From an uncultured Pelagibacteraceae bacterium (GTDB lineage: Bacteria; Pseudomonadota; Alphaproteobacteria; Pelagibacterales; Pelagibacteraceae), in contig CACOYX010000005.1 of assembly GCA_902631535.1 (NCBI GenBank), positions 1 through 64,000 on the forward strand: 64,000 bases of DNA. Reading direction: 5' to 3'. The notes under the pieces were generated by a model. The model was not told the origin of the DNA and did not search any database. It saw only the letters and a program-made list of their open reading frames with translations. Of the stretch, positions 44,679 through 53,261 are shown in pieces. Both the position numbers and the translations under genes were made by a program. Numbering within the stretch: the stretch's first letter is position 1; each line of letters starts with the position of its first letter.

Positions 44679-45758
44679 TTAGGCTTTTTTAGAAATTATT
44701 TTCAATATTACTGGTACAGTAAATAAAATCATCAGTAATCTTATTATATGGTGAAACGAAACAAACTCAGGATCTAAGTCAAAGAAAATTGCTATCACTG
44801 CAACTTCATATATACCCCCAGGGCAATATGATAGCAATAAAGTGAAGAAGTTTTTATCAATTACCAGTCCAGCAACAACTGCTGCCGCAACTCCTAACAT
44901 TACTAATAAGAACGTCGCTACAAAGCTATGTAAAGCATTTCTTCCTATTTCACCAAAAGTTTTGTCAGCAAATCTACACCCTACCGAAGAACCTAAAATT
45001 AATAAACAATAATCAATAATGTCAGGAGATATTTGATAACTAGCAACCTCTAAAATTTGCAATAAACCACTTGCTACTAAAGTTCCTGTCAGCAGAGCAG
45101 CAGGAACTTTTATCTTTTCAAAGAATAAAATTAAAATTACTGACGATACAATCAAAATCATTAAGTGGTATAAATTTTGATCAGTAATTATCTCTTCAGA
45201 AATATTTACGCTATCCACGTCGTAAAAACTATTTACGATAAAAGGGAAGACTGTAATTATTATAATTAATCTTATTAGATGAGACGTAGCTACTTGACTT
45301 AAGTCAGTTTTTGCATCTTCAGCTAATATCATTAGTGGACCTAATGCACCTGGTGCAGCTGAAAAAATAGATGTTTTTTTCTCATATTTAGAAAATTTTT
45401 CTAAATATTTTGAAACTATTAGAACACTAAAAATTATATATATTAACATAATCAAAGAGGTCCAGATCCAATCTTGCATTTGGCTGAATAAATCTTTGTC
45501 TATGTAGTTACCAATATAAAGACCAAGAATTATTAATATAGAAGATAATACCAACCTCGGCATTTTAGTTTTAAGACCCATTAATGAAGCCAAAGAAGTT
45601 ATTAGCATTGGACCTAAGAACCAGGCTAAAGGAATATTAAAATATTCAGCTATTATAGCACTTGGTATCGATATTATGATGACAGATATAAACGGTAATG
45701 AAAATATCTGTTTAAAATTTTCTTTATTAAAAGGAATAGCTTGGTTATTCTGCATCAT
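44679..45758 (-). CDS. AbrB family (PF05145) membrane protein
   Basis: The 359-residue product has ten or so membrane segments in two similar halves, each with a PLAWFLGPMLITSLASL / KVPAALLTGTLVASGL-type motif, and SCCPGGIYEVAVIAI-like YCPGGIYEVAVIAIFFDLD near the end, which matches the family sometimes named ammonia monooxygenase regulator. That name is not informative; a transport role is likely. Its ATG lies two bases from the divergent ATG of the next gene. Confidence 0.8.
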   Translation of the reverse strand: MMQNNQAIPFNKENFKQIFSLPFISVIIISIPSAIIAEYFNIPLAWFLGPMLITSLASLMGLKTKMPRLVLSSILIILGLYIGNYIDKDLFSQMQDWIWTSLIMLIYIIFSVLIVSKYLEKFSKYEKKTSIFSAAPGALGPLMILAEDAKTDLSQVATSHLIRLIIIITVFPFIVNSFYDVDSVNISEEIITDQNLYHLMILIVSSVILILFFEKIKVPAALLTGTLVASGLLQILEVASYQISPDIIDYCLLILGSSVGCRFADKTFGEIGRNALHSFVATFLLVMLGVAAAVVAGLVIDKNFFTLLLSYCPGGIYEVAVIAIFFDLDPEFVSFHHIIRLLMILFTVPVILKIISKKA

Positions 45759-45760
45759 TC

Positions 45761-46525
45761 ATGATTTTAGGATTTATAGGAACTGGTAAAATTTCATCAT
45801 CAATAATCTTTGGTATTTTTAAATCAAAGTTAAAAATTAAGAGAATTTATATATCTTCAAGAAATAGAAACATAGCTAAAAAACTATCTAAAAGTTATGG
45901 AAAAATAAAAATATTAAACAATAATCAAGAGATAATAGATAAATCCTCAGTAATATTATTAGGTGTTACACCTAATGTTGGTAATAAAATATTACCTAAA
46001 TTGAAATTTTCAAAAAACAAAAAAATAATAAGTCTTATTTCGACAATTAATTTGGATAAACTTAAAAAAATTACAAAAAATAAGAATATTGCAAGAGCTA
46101 TACCTTTACCTCCTATTGAAATTAAAAAAGGACCAGTTATTGTTTGTCCGCCGAGTAAATTTGCTAAGAATATTTTTAAATATTTAGGGCAAGTTCTAGA
46201 AGTAAGAAATGAAAAACTAAGCTACAAGTTTTGGTCTACAGCTTCTTTAATGGCAACATACTATGAGATACTTAATACGAGTTCTAAATGGTTAAGTAAA
46301 AAAGGCATTAATAAAAAACTTGCTGACACGTATGTAGCTGAATTATTTTTAGCTTTAAGTCAGGATGCTCTAAATAAATCATCTCAAGGATTTAAAAAAC
46401 TCGTAGCGGACTCGCAGACCCCAAAAGGCCTAAATATGCAGGTTCTTAATGAATTGAAAAAAGGAAAATTCTTTACTAAGTTCACCAGAGCTCTTGAAAA
46501 CGTAAATAAAAGAGTAAGCAAGTAA
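45761..46525 (+). CDS. Pyrroline-5-carboxylate reductase-like protein
   Basis: The 254-residue product has an N-terminal NAD(P)-binding motif ILGFIGTGKISSSIIFGI and the general ProC layout, with a C-terminal helical dimerisation part (ADTYVAELFLALSQDAL, DSQTPKGLNMQVLNEL). The sequence is lysine-rich and diverged from canonical ProC. It is followed after 3 bases by a Liv-type permease gene, so it is probably the first gene of that transport operon. The substrate could be pyrroline carboxylate or a different cyclic imine. Confidence 0.8.
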   Translation: MILGFIGTGKISSSIIFGIFKSKLKIKRIYISSRNRNIAKKLSKSYGKIKILNNNQEIIDKSSVILLGVTPNVGNKILPKLKFSKNKKIISLISTINLDKLKKITKNKNIARAIPLPPIEIKKGPVIVCPPSKFAKNIFKYLGQVLEVRNEKLSYKFWSTASLMATYYEILNTSSKWLSKKGINKKLADTYVAELFLALSQDALNKSSQGFKKLVADSQTPKGLNMQVLNELKKGKFFTKFTRALENVNKRVSK

Positions 46526-46528
46526 ATC

Positions 46529-47440
46529 ATGGAATATTTTATACAACAATTAGTTAACGGGATTACTTTAGGTTCGATCTATGGACTTATCGCAATTGGT
46601 TACACCATGGTCTATGGAATTATTGGAATGATTAACTTTGCTCACGGCGATATCTTTATGATCGGAGCTTTTGTAGCTTTAATTTCATTTATTATTTTTG
46701 GTTTAACTGGAGTAGCATTACCAATTATTTTACTTTTAGTTTTATTAATAGCTATGCTTTTCACGGCTTGCTATGGATGGACAGTTGAAAAATTAGCTTA
46801 CAAACCACTAAGAGGATCTTTTAGATTAGCGCCGTTAATTTCTGCTTTAGGTATGTCAATTGTTTTACAAAACTATGTTCAAGTTGCTCAAGGAGCTAGA
46901 GTAAAACCGATGCAACCTTTAATTAGTGGTGGTTTAGAATTTTTTAAAAATTCGGAGTTTATTGTTACAGTAAGTTATCTTCAAATTTTTATCGTTATCT
47001 TAACAATAATTTTAATGGGTATTTTTACTTATCTTATTACAAGAACAGATTTAGGTAGAGCTCAAAGAGCTTGCGAACAAGATAGAACAATGACTGCATT
47101 GTTAGGAATAAATGTAGATAGAACAATTTCAATTACTTTTATCATAGGCTCTTCATTAGCATCAGTGGCTGGAATGATGTTTGTTCTTTATTACGGTGTA
47201 ATTGATTTTTACATTGGGTTCTTAGCTGGAATAAAAGCTTTTACTGCAGCAGTGTTAGGAGGAATTGGATCATTGCCCGGAGCTATGTTAGGTGGCTTGT
47301 TAATCGGACTTATAGAAACCTTCTGGGCTGGATATGTTTCACTAGAATATAAAGATGTTGCAGCTTTTAGTGTATTAATTGTAGTTTTAATTTTCTTTCC
47401 AACTGGATTTCTTGGAAAACCTGATATCGAGAAAGTTTAA
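46529..47440 (+). CDS. livH: Branched-chain amino acid ABC permease LivH, second system
   Basis: The 303-residue product has the LivH pattern GITLGSIYGLIAIGYTMVYGIIGMINFAHGD at the start (classical LivH, closer to true branched-chain transporters than the copy at 34862) and RACEQDRTMTALLGINVDRTISITF in the coupling loop. The last base of its stop is part of the next ATG. Forms a second complete importer with the four genes that follow. Confidence 0.95.
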   Translation: MEYFIQQLVNGITLGSIYGLIAIGYTMVYGIIGMINFAHGDIFMIGAFVALISFIIFGLTGVALPIILLLVLLIAMLFTACYGWTVEKLAYKPLRGSFRLAPLISALGMSIVLQNYVQVAQGARVKPMQPLISGGLEFFKNSEFIVTVSYLQIFIVILTIILMGIFTYLITRTDLGRAQRACEQDRTMTALLGINVDRTISITFIIGSSLASVAGMMFVLYYGVIDFYIGFLAGIKAFTAAVLGGIGSLPGAMLGGLLIGLIETFWAGYVSLEYKDVAAFSVLIVVLIFFPTGFLGKPDIEKV

Positions 47441-48708
47441 TGGAAAAGAAAGATATCATTCAGTCATTTAAAGATAGTTTATTTACAGGCTTAATTGCTT
47501 TAGCTTTGTTTGGCCCGATAGTTGGTCTTAGAACCGCATCTAAAGGAGAAGGTTTATTTATTACTCCTCAATGGGAAGTAGTTTTTTTATTAGTTGGTCT
47601 TTGTATTTTAGGACGATTTTTAATTAATTTAAATTCCGCTAGAAAAACTGAAATTACTTTTTTTTCGAAGATCACATCTAAGTTTTCAGTGATAACGGAA
47701 GATAAAGCAAAACATTTTGCAATTACCGCAATTTTATTTGCTGTTGTGTTTCCTTTTTTACCTTTTACCGACAGATACTTTATGGATGTAGCGATTATGA
47801 TTTTAACTTACATCATGCTTGGTTGGGGATTAAATATCGTAGTTGGTTTGGCAGGTCTTCTTGACTTAGGTTATGTAGCTTTTTATGCAGTTGGCGCTTA
47901 TTCTTACGCACTCATTGCAACAACATTCGGTTGGTCTTTTTGGATTTGTTTACCTTTAGCAGGAGTGTTTGCAGCTTTTTTTGGAATTTTACTTGGCTTT
48001 CCTGTTCTAAGATTAAGAGGAGATTATCTTGCGATTGTTACTTTAGGATTTGGAGAAATTATAAGAATTATTTTGATCAATTGGTATGAGGTAACAAATG
48101 GACCTGATGGTATTACCGGAATACCACGCCCATCTTTTTTTGGATTACCTTTTAAAAGATCTCCAGATGAGGGGGAAACAAGTTTTCATTTGTTTTTTAA
48201 CCTTGAATATTCAACAATGCATCGAATAATATTTCTATACTATTTAATTTTAGTATTAGCCTTAATAACAAATTACTTTACGCTGAAAATCAGAAAACTT
48301 CCTGTAGGTAGAGCATGGGAAGCTTTAAGAGAAGATGAAATTGCCTGCAAATCCCTAGGCGTAAATCCTACAAATACAAAATTAACTGCTTTTGCAATCG
48401 GAGCTATGTTTGGTGGTTTCGCTGGCTCATTTTTTGCAACACGACAGGCATTTATTAGTCCAGAAAGTTTTACTTTTATTGAATCCGCAATAATTGTTGC
48501 AATTGTTGTATTAGGAGGAATGGGCTCACAAACTGGAGTAGTTCTTGCATCAATTTTTTTAATCGGAATTACAGAAATGTTTAGGGATTTGGAGCAATAT
48601 AGGATGATCGCTTTTGGTGGAGCAATGGTTTTAATTATGGTGTTTAAACCAAAAGGAATTTTAGCAAATAGAAAACCAACCATTCTTATGCACGGAGATA
48701 AGAAATGA
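47440..48708 (+). CDS. livM: Branched-chain amino acid ABC permease LivM, second system
   Basis: The 422-residue product is long because of an N-terminal extension with extra membrane segments (about 1-110), as in classical LivM. The core has GLNIVVGLAGLLDLGYVAFYAVGAY, LRLRGDYLAIVTLGFGEIIRI and REDEIACKSLGVNPTNTKLTAFAIGA. The end overlaps livG by 4 bases. Confidence 0.95.
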   Translation: MEKKDIIQSFKDSLFTGLIALALFGPIVGLRTASKGEGLFITPQWEVVFLLVGLCILGRFLINLNSARKTEITFFSKITSKFSVITEDKAKHFAITAILFAVVFPFLPFTDRYFMDVAIMILTYIMLGWGLNIVVGLAGLLDLGYVAFYAVGAYSYALIATTFGWSFWICLPLAGVFAAFFGILLGFPVLRLRGDYLAIVTLGFGEIIRIILINWYEVTNGPDGITGIPRPSFFGLPFKRSPDEGETSFHLFFNLEYSTMHRIIFLYYLILVLALITNYFTLKIRKLPVGRAWEALREDEIACKSLGVNPTNTKLTAFAIGAMFGGFAGSFFATRQAFISPESFTFIESAIIVAIVVLGGMGSQTGVVLASIFLIGITEMFRDLEQYRMIAFGGAMVLIMVFKPKGILANRKPTILMHGDKK

Positions 48709-49496
48709 GAAATTTATTATCAGTGGAAAATTTAACAATGAAGTTCGGTGGTTTGACCGCAATTGATGATTTAAGTTTTGATGCAAAAAACAATCAAATC
48801 ACTTCTATCATTGGACCTAACGGAGCAGGAAAGACCACGGTATTTAATTGCTTAACAGGATTTTATAAACCTACTAATGGTCAAATGTTCTTACATAAAG
48901 AGGATAGCAAAATTTCACTAAGAAAATATACAGACTTTAAAATAGCTTATGCAGCAAAGGTAGCTAGAACTTTTCAAAATATTAGATTGTTTCCAGCAAT
49001 GTCAGTGTTAGAGAATCTATTGGTAGCTCAACACAATGAATTGATGGTGGCATCAGGTTATTCTTTGTTTGGCTTGCTCAATCTTAAATCTTACAGAGAT
49101 AAAGAACAGTTAGCCGTTGATAAAGCAAAATATTGGTTAGATATTATTGGTTTGACGCATCGAGCAGATGATAATGCTGGCGATCTACCTTATGGAGATC
49201 AAAGAAAATTAGAAATTGTTCGTGCCATGTGTATCGAGCCAAGATTATTATGTTTGGATGAACCAGCTGCCGGACTAAATCCAAAAGAGTCAGCAGAATT
49301 AAATAAATTATTAAGATTTATCAAAACAGAAAAACAAACGGGAATTTTATTAATTGAACATGATATGAGTGTAGTTATGGGGATCTCTGATCATGTTGTT
49401 GTTTTGAATTACGGCAAAAAGATATTTGAAGGAACAGCTGATCAAACTAAAAATAGTAAAGAGGTAATCGAAGCCTACCTTGGAGTAGATGAATAA
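48705..49496 (+). CDS. livG: Branched-chain amino acid ABC ATPase LivG, second system
   Basis: The 263-residue product has Walker A GPNGAGKTT (about 36-44), VARTFQNIRLFPAMSVLENLL, an ABC signature reading LPYGDQRKLEIVRAM, Walker B LLCLDEPAAG and LIEHDMSVVMG. Typical LivG length. Stop and livF start overlap by one base. Confidence 0.95.
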   Translation: MRNLLSVENLTMKFGGLTAIDDLSFDAKNNQITSIIGPNGAGKTTVFNCLTGFYKPTNGQMFLHKEDSKISLRKYTDFKIAYAAKVARTFQNIRLFPAMSVLENLLVAQHNELMVASGYSLFGLLNLKSYRDKEQLAVDKAKYWLDIIGLTHRADDNAGDLPYGDQRKLEIVRAMCIEPRLLCLDEPAAGLNPKESAELNKLLRFIKTEKQTGILLIEHDMSVVMGISDHVVVLNYGKKIFEGTADQTKNSKEVIEAYLGVDE

Positions 49497-50215
49497 TGCT
49501 TAAAATTTCTAATATTCAAACTTTTTATGGCAAGATCCAAGCTTTGAGAGGAGTTGATCTTGATGTGAATGATGGAGAAATTGTTTCTTTAATTGGCTCT
49601 AACGGAGCAGGTAAATCAACTTTGCTTATGACTATTAGTGGCGTGAATAAAGCTAAAAGAGGAAATATCATTTTCAACGGTGAGAATATTGAAAACAAAC
49701 AGCCACACAAAATTGTTGATATGGGTATTTGCCAAGTACCAGAAGGAAGAAGAATATTTTCAAGATTAACTGTAGAAGAAAATTTGAGATTAGGAGCTCA
49801 TGCCAATGAAAAAGGGAAGTATTTTGAAAACGATATTAAAGAAGTTTATGATTTATTTCCTGTATTAAGCGATAGAAAAACTCAAAGAGGTGGAACACTT
49901 TCTGGAGGAGAACAACAAATGCTAGCCATCGGAAGAGCTTTAATGAGTAAACCTAAAGTACTTTTATTAGATGAGCCTTCACTAGGAATAGCACCCAAAC
50001 TAGTAAATCAAATTTTTGTTTCAATAAAAAATATTAATCAAGAAAAAAATGTTACTATTTTTTTAGTTGAGCAAAATGCTAAAAAAGCTCTAGAGCTTGC
50101 TGATAGAGCTTATGTTTTGGTTAATGGCAAAGTGACCATTAAGGGTTCTGGTCAAGAGTTGCTGAAAAATAAAGATATACAAGCTGCTTATCTTGAGGGT
50201 GGGGCAAAAAATTAA
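49496..50215 (+). CDS. livF: Branched-chain amino acid ABC ATPase LivF, second system
   Basis: The 239-residue product has Walker A GSNGAGKST (about 33-41), QVPEGRRIFSRLTVEENLRLGA, signature LSGGEQQMLAIGRALM, Walker B LLLDEPSLG and FLVEQNAKKALELA. These are standard LivF features. The binding-protein gene follows 77 bases downstream with its own promoter and leader. Confidence 0.95.
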   Translation: MLKISNIQTFYGKIQALRGVDLDVNDGEIVSLIGSNGAGKSTLLMTISGVNKAKRGNIIFNGENIENKQPHKIVDMGICQVPEGRRIFSRLTVEENLRLGAHANEKGKYFENDIKEVYDLFPVLSDRKTQRGGTLSGGEQQMLAIGRALMSKPKVLLLDEPSLGIAPKLVNQIFVSIKNINQEKNVTIFLVEQNAKKALELADRAYVLVNGKVTIKGSGQELLKNKDIQAAYLEGGAKN

Positions 50216-50226
50216 GTTTTTTCATA

Positions 50227-50292
50227 TTTACAAGATTGTATTTAAAGTGTTCAATATCAATAATTAATTAATTAATAACAAAGGGAAATAAT
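50227..50292 (+). promoter_or_regulatory. Promoter region and shared leader of the second Liv-type binding protein
   Basis: The leader carries AATTAATTAATTAATAACAAAGGGAAATAAT directly before ATG 50293 (quoted in parts: the AATT repeats at about 50261-50275, then AAGGGAAATAAT), matching those before 33552 and 40426. TTTACA (50227-50232) with TTCAAT (50250-50255), 17 bases apart, is the best promoter I can find and would put the start at the AATT tract. Confidence 0.55.
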
Positions 50293-51396
50293 ATGTTAAG
50301 AACGTTCAATAAACTTCTTTCATTAATTGCCGGGACATTAATGCTTGCAACAGTATCAGCAAAAGCTGACGTTGTTGTTGCTTCTGCTGGACCTATGTCT
50401 GGTCAGTATGCTTCATTTGGCGCTCAGTTAAAAGCTGGTGCTGAAATGTGGTTAAAGCACGTAAATAAAAAAGGTGGAATTAATGGTGAGAAAGTTAAAT
50501 TAGAAATCGGAGATGATGCTTGCGATCCTAAACAAGCTGTTGCTGTGGCCAACAAATTTGCTGGTCAAGGTGTAGCTTATGTTGCGGGTCACTTCTGCTC
50601 TGGTTCTTCAATTCCAGCTTCTGCGGTTTACAATGAAGAGGGAATTATTCAAGTTTCACCAGCTTCAACAAATCCAGCGTTAACGGATAAAGGTGGAAAA
50701 TATACTTTTAGAGTATGTGGTCGAGACGATCAGCAAGGTGAAGTTGCTGGTAAATTCTTAGCCAAAAACTATAAAGGTAAAAAAGTAGCTATCCTTCATG
50801 ATAAAACTGCTTACGGAAAAGGTTTAGCAGACGCGACAAGAAAAAATATGAAGAAAGCTGGCCTTAAAGACGCAATGTACGAAGCTTATACAGCAGGTGA
50901 AAAAGATTATTCTGCTTTAGTTTCAAAACTAAAATCAAATAACATTGATGCAGTATATCTTGGTGGTTACCACACTGAAGGTGGTTTGATCGTAAGACAA
51001 ATGAGAGACCAAGGTATGAAAACTAAATTAATCAGTGGTGACGCATTAGTTACAGCTGAATATTGGGATATTACAGGTAATGCAGGTGAAGGTACATTAA
51101 TGACTTTCTCTCCAGATCCAAGAAATAACCCTGCTGCTTCAAGTGTTGTCAAAGAATTTAAAGCTGCTGGTATTGAGCCAGAAGGTTATGTTCTTTATTC
51201 ATACGCTGCGTTACAAGTATTTGAACAAGCTGCTAAGCAAGCTGGAACAAACGATCCTGCAAAAGTGCTTAAAGTTATGAGAAAAGGTAAGTTTGATACT
51301 GTAATCGGTTCACTAAGCTTTGATAAAAAAGGTGACGTGAGCTTACCAGGTTATGTATTTTATGAGTGGAGCAAAGGTAAATACAAAGAACTGTAA
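50293..51396 (+). CDS. livK: Branched-chain amino acid ABC periplasmic binding protein
   Basis: The 367-residue product has a signal peptide (about 1-25, cleavage near AKA-D) and the LivJ/LivK fold: VVVASAGPMSGQYASFGAQLKAGAEMW, GDDACDPKQAVAVANKF, the paired cysteines (DDAC and HFCSGSS), and YTAGEKDYSALVSKLK. It is close to classical Leu/Ile/Val-binding proteins. It lies downstream of its permease and ATPase genes, with a strong terminator after it. Confidence 0.95.
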   Translation: MLRTFNKLLSLIAGTLMLATVSAKADVVVASAGPMSGQYASFGAQLKAGAEMWLKHVNKKGGINGEKVKLEIGDDACDPKQAVAVANKFAGQGVAYVAGHFCSGSSIPASAVYNEEGIIQVSPASTNPALTDKGGKYTFRVCGRDDQQGEVAGKFLAKNYKGKKVAILHDKTAYGKGLADATRKNMKKAGLKDAMYEAYTAGEKDYSALVSKLKSNNIDAVYLGGYHTEGGLIVRQMRDQGMKTKLISGDALVTAEYWDITGNAGEGTLMTFSPDPRNNPAASSVVKEFKAAGIEPEGYVLYSYAALQVFEQAAKQAGTNDPAKVLKVMRKGKFDTVIGSLSFDKKGDVSLPGYVFYEWSKGKYKEL

Positions 51397-51416
51397 ACCA
51401 ATTGCTTAACTAATTT

Positions 51417-51443
51417 AAAAGGGGGCTTAGGCCCCCTTTTTTA
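51417..51443 (+). terminator. Intrinsic terminator after the second binding protein
   Basis: AAAAGGGGGC and GCCCCCTTTT form a perfect 10-bp stem with loop TTAG, followed by TTTATTTAT. It ends the livK transcript; csaA starts 17 bases later. Confidence 0.9.
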
Positions 51444-51459
51444 TTTATGAAAGGAAATT

Positions 51460-51795
51460 ATGGAAATAACTTATGATGATTTTAAGAAAGTTCAAATTAA
51501 AGTTGGCACCATTTTAGAGGTTAAAAAAAATGAAAAAGCTAGGAAACCATCTTTAGTAGTTAAAGTTGATTTTGGAAAAGAAATTGGAATTAAACAATCT
51601 TCAGCTCAAATAACTCATTATTACAATGCCGAAAGTTTAGTGGGCAAACAAGTAATTGGAGTTTGTAACTTTCCTACAAAGAATATAGCTGGTGTTGTAT
51701 CTGAAGTATTAGTGCTTGGGGCTATTGAAAAAGACGGAAAAGTTGTCCTGGTGCACCCATCTCAGAAAACTGATAATGGTTTAGATATTGCATAA
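51460..51795 (+). CDS. csaA: CsaA-like tRNA-binding domain protein
   Basis: The 111-residue product is a stand-alone tRNA-binding (EMAP II-like OB-fold) domain with VQIKVGTILEVKKNEKARKPSL, KQSSAQITHYY and VIGVCNFPTKNIAGVVSEVLVLG, as in CsaA, described as a chaperone-like dimer in Bacillus. AAAGGAAATT precedes ATG. The last base of the stop is the first base of the next ATG. Confidence 0.92.
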   Translation: MEITYDDFKKVQIKVGTILEVKKNEKARKPSLVVKVDFGKEIGIKQSSAQITHYYNAESLVGKQVIGVCNFPTKNIAGVVSEVLVLGAIEKDGKVVLVHPSQKTDNGLDIA

Positions 51796-52232
51796 TGAGT
51801 TCAGAAACTTTTCATTGGAGCTGTAAACACACTTGGTCTAGAAGTGCAAAAAATACATTTTGGTGTTTACTTGGATGTTCAATAGGTGATTTTGGTACTA
51901 TTTTATTTTTTCAATTAACTAAAATTCCTTTTCCAGTTCTAGCTATTATGATTTTAGCTATTATTAATGGAATAATTACAAGCATCATTTTAGAAACTAT
52001 AATTTTATTAAGACAAAATTTTAGTTTAAAATTAGCTTTAAAAACTGCGGTAGGTATGAGTTTAATCTCAATGGTAAGTATGGAAATTGCAATGAATGCT
52101 ACTGATTATTTTTTGACTGGTGGAGCTATTTTAACTTGGTGGGTTGTTCCGATAATGCTTGCCGTAGGATTTGTTACTCCTTGGCCATATAATTATTGGA
52201 GACTAAAAAAGTTTAATGAGGCATGTCATTAA
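51795..52232 (+). CDS. DUF4396 family membrane protein
   Basis: The 145-residue product has about four membrane segments and the family pattern: a His/Cys-containing N-terminus (WSCKHTWSRSAKNTFWCLLGCSIGDF), SMVSMEIAMNATDYFLTGG, and TPWPYNYWRLKKF at the end. Function unknown; the conserved His, Cys and Met residues could bind a metal. Coupled to csaA by a one-base overlap and convergent with the CBS gene, 0 bases apart. Confidence 0.82.
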   Translation: MSSETFHWSCKHTWSRSAKNTFWCLLGCSIGDFGTILFFQLTKIPFPVLAIMILAIINGIITSIILETIILLRQNFSLKLALKTAVGMSLISMVSMEIAMNATDYFLTGGAILTWWVVPIMLAVGFVTPWPYNYWRLKKFNEACH

Positions 52233-52661
52233 CTAATAACTATTGATATAATCTTTTAAATTTTTATTTTCTTCCTCAATTTTATTAATCAAATGTTTTA
52301 CTACATCACCGATAGAAACTATACCTAGAAGTTTTTTATCTTCCATAATTAAAATATGTCTTATTTTTTTCTCCGTCATCTCATCCATTAATTCAGTAAC
52401 AGATGTGTTTAGATCGCACGTAACTAAAGATTTTGACATAAGCTCTGAAACAGGAAGAGTTAAGTTAAATTTTTCTGCGTATATAAATCTTGATAGATCT
52501 CTTTCTGATAATATACCTGTTACTCTCTTACTTTCATCAACTACAGGCATACATCCAATTTTTTTTTCATGAAATTTTTGACTAGCAGATTTAATGGTAT
52601 CCTTTTCACTTAATGTGAAACATTCTCTTTTTGACATCCTGCTAACAAGTTTACCAGGCAT
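52233..52661 (-). CDS. Tandem CBS-domain protein
   Basis: The 142-residue product consists of two CBS domains (about 10-62 and 72-128), recognisable from IGCMPVVDESKRVTGILSERDLSRFI and IRHILIMEDKKLLGIVSIGDVVKHLI. Stand-alone CBS pairs usually bind adenosine nucleotides and regulate a partner, which is not evident from the neighbours. Confidence 0.9.
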   Translation of the reverse strand: MPGKLVSRMSKRECFTLSEKDTIKSASQKFHEKKIGCMPVVDESKRVTGILSERDLSRFIYAEKFNLTLPVSELMSKSLVTCDLNTSVTELMDEMTEKKIRHILIMEDKKLLGIVSIGDVVKHLINKIEEENKNLKDYINSY

Positions 52662-52710
52662 AGAATGATTTAAATAAATTTATGAAGATTAGTCAAATCA
52701 ATTTATTGTT

Positions 52711-53241
52711 TTATGTAATTTTTTTTAAAATTTTTTCCTTAAAAATGAAATGATGAACAATTACTGCTAGAATGTGTAGCACAACCAAGACAATAAGAAT
52801 ATAATTTGCATAAATATGCACTTCATAAAAAGCATCAGCTAATAAAAAATTATCTTTTTTAAACCCGTAATTAAAAAATATAAAATTAAGTTTTTCTCCC
52901 ATATAAAGTTTTTTTAAAATTCCCGAAACTGTAATAGCAAAAATACTTAAGTAGAGTAAAAAATGGTTTGTTTTAGCAATGAATGTCTGGCCTTTAAAAT
53001 GAGTCTTCCAATCTTTTGGACTCGGATTAAAAAATTTCCAAATTAATCTTAATAACACAAAATAAAAAATGCTAATCCCAATAAGAATATGAATATTTTC
53101 CAAGTCAATTCTACGATCTGAAAATTCTAGACTTACAAGGTAAAATCCAAAAGGAACTTGTAATATCAAACCAAAAAAAGTTATCCAATGAAACAATTTT
53201 GCTAGTAGACCGTAACCATTTAAGTTGTTAAAAATTTGCAT
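52711..53241 (-). CDS. Cytochrome b561
   Basis: The product (176 residues from ATG 53241) has four membrane segments with histidines at positions expected for two b hemes: LLAKLFHWITFFGL, IHILIGISIFYFVLLRLIWKF, HFLLYLSIFAITVSG and FYEVHIYANYILIVLVVLHILAVIVHHF. It passes electrons between quinol and a periplasmic acceptor. It is divergent from a cytochrome c' gene, a natural partner. A TTG at 53256 is in frame but less likely. Confidence 0.88.
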   Translation of the reverse strand: MQIFNNLNGYGLLAKLFHWITFFGLILQVPFGFYLVSLEFSDRRIDLENIHILIGISIFYFVLLRLIWKFFNPSPKDWKTHFKGQTFIAKTNHFLLYLSIFAITVSGILKKLYMGEKLNFIFFNYGFKKDNFLLADAFYEVHIYANYILIVLVVLHILAVIVHHFIFKEKILKKIT

Positions 53242-53261
53242 ATAAGTTAATAACAAAAAAA

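Noticed and set aside
33552-51396. The two Liv systems as a recent tandem duplication
   Set aside because: The receptors, LivM lengths, LivG signatures and gene orders differ strongly, so these are separate old systems; only their leaders are alike.
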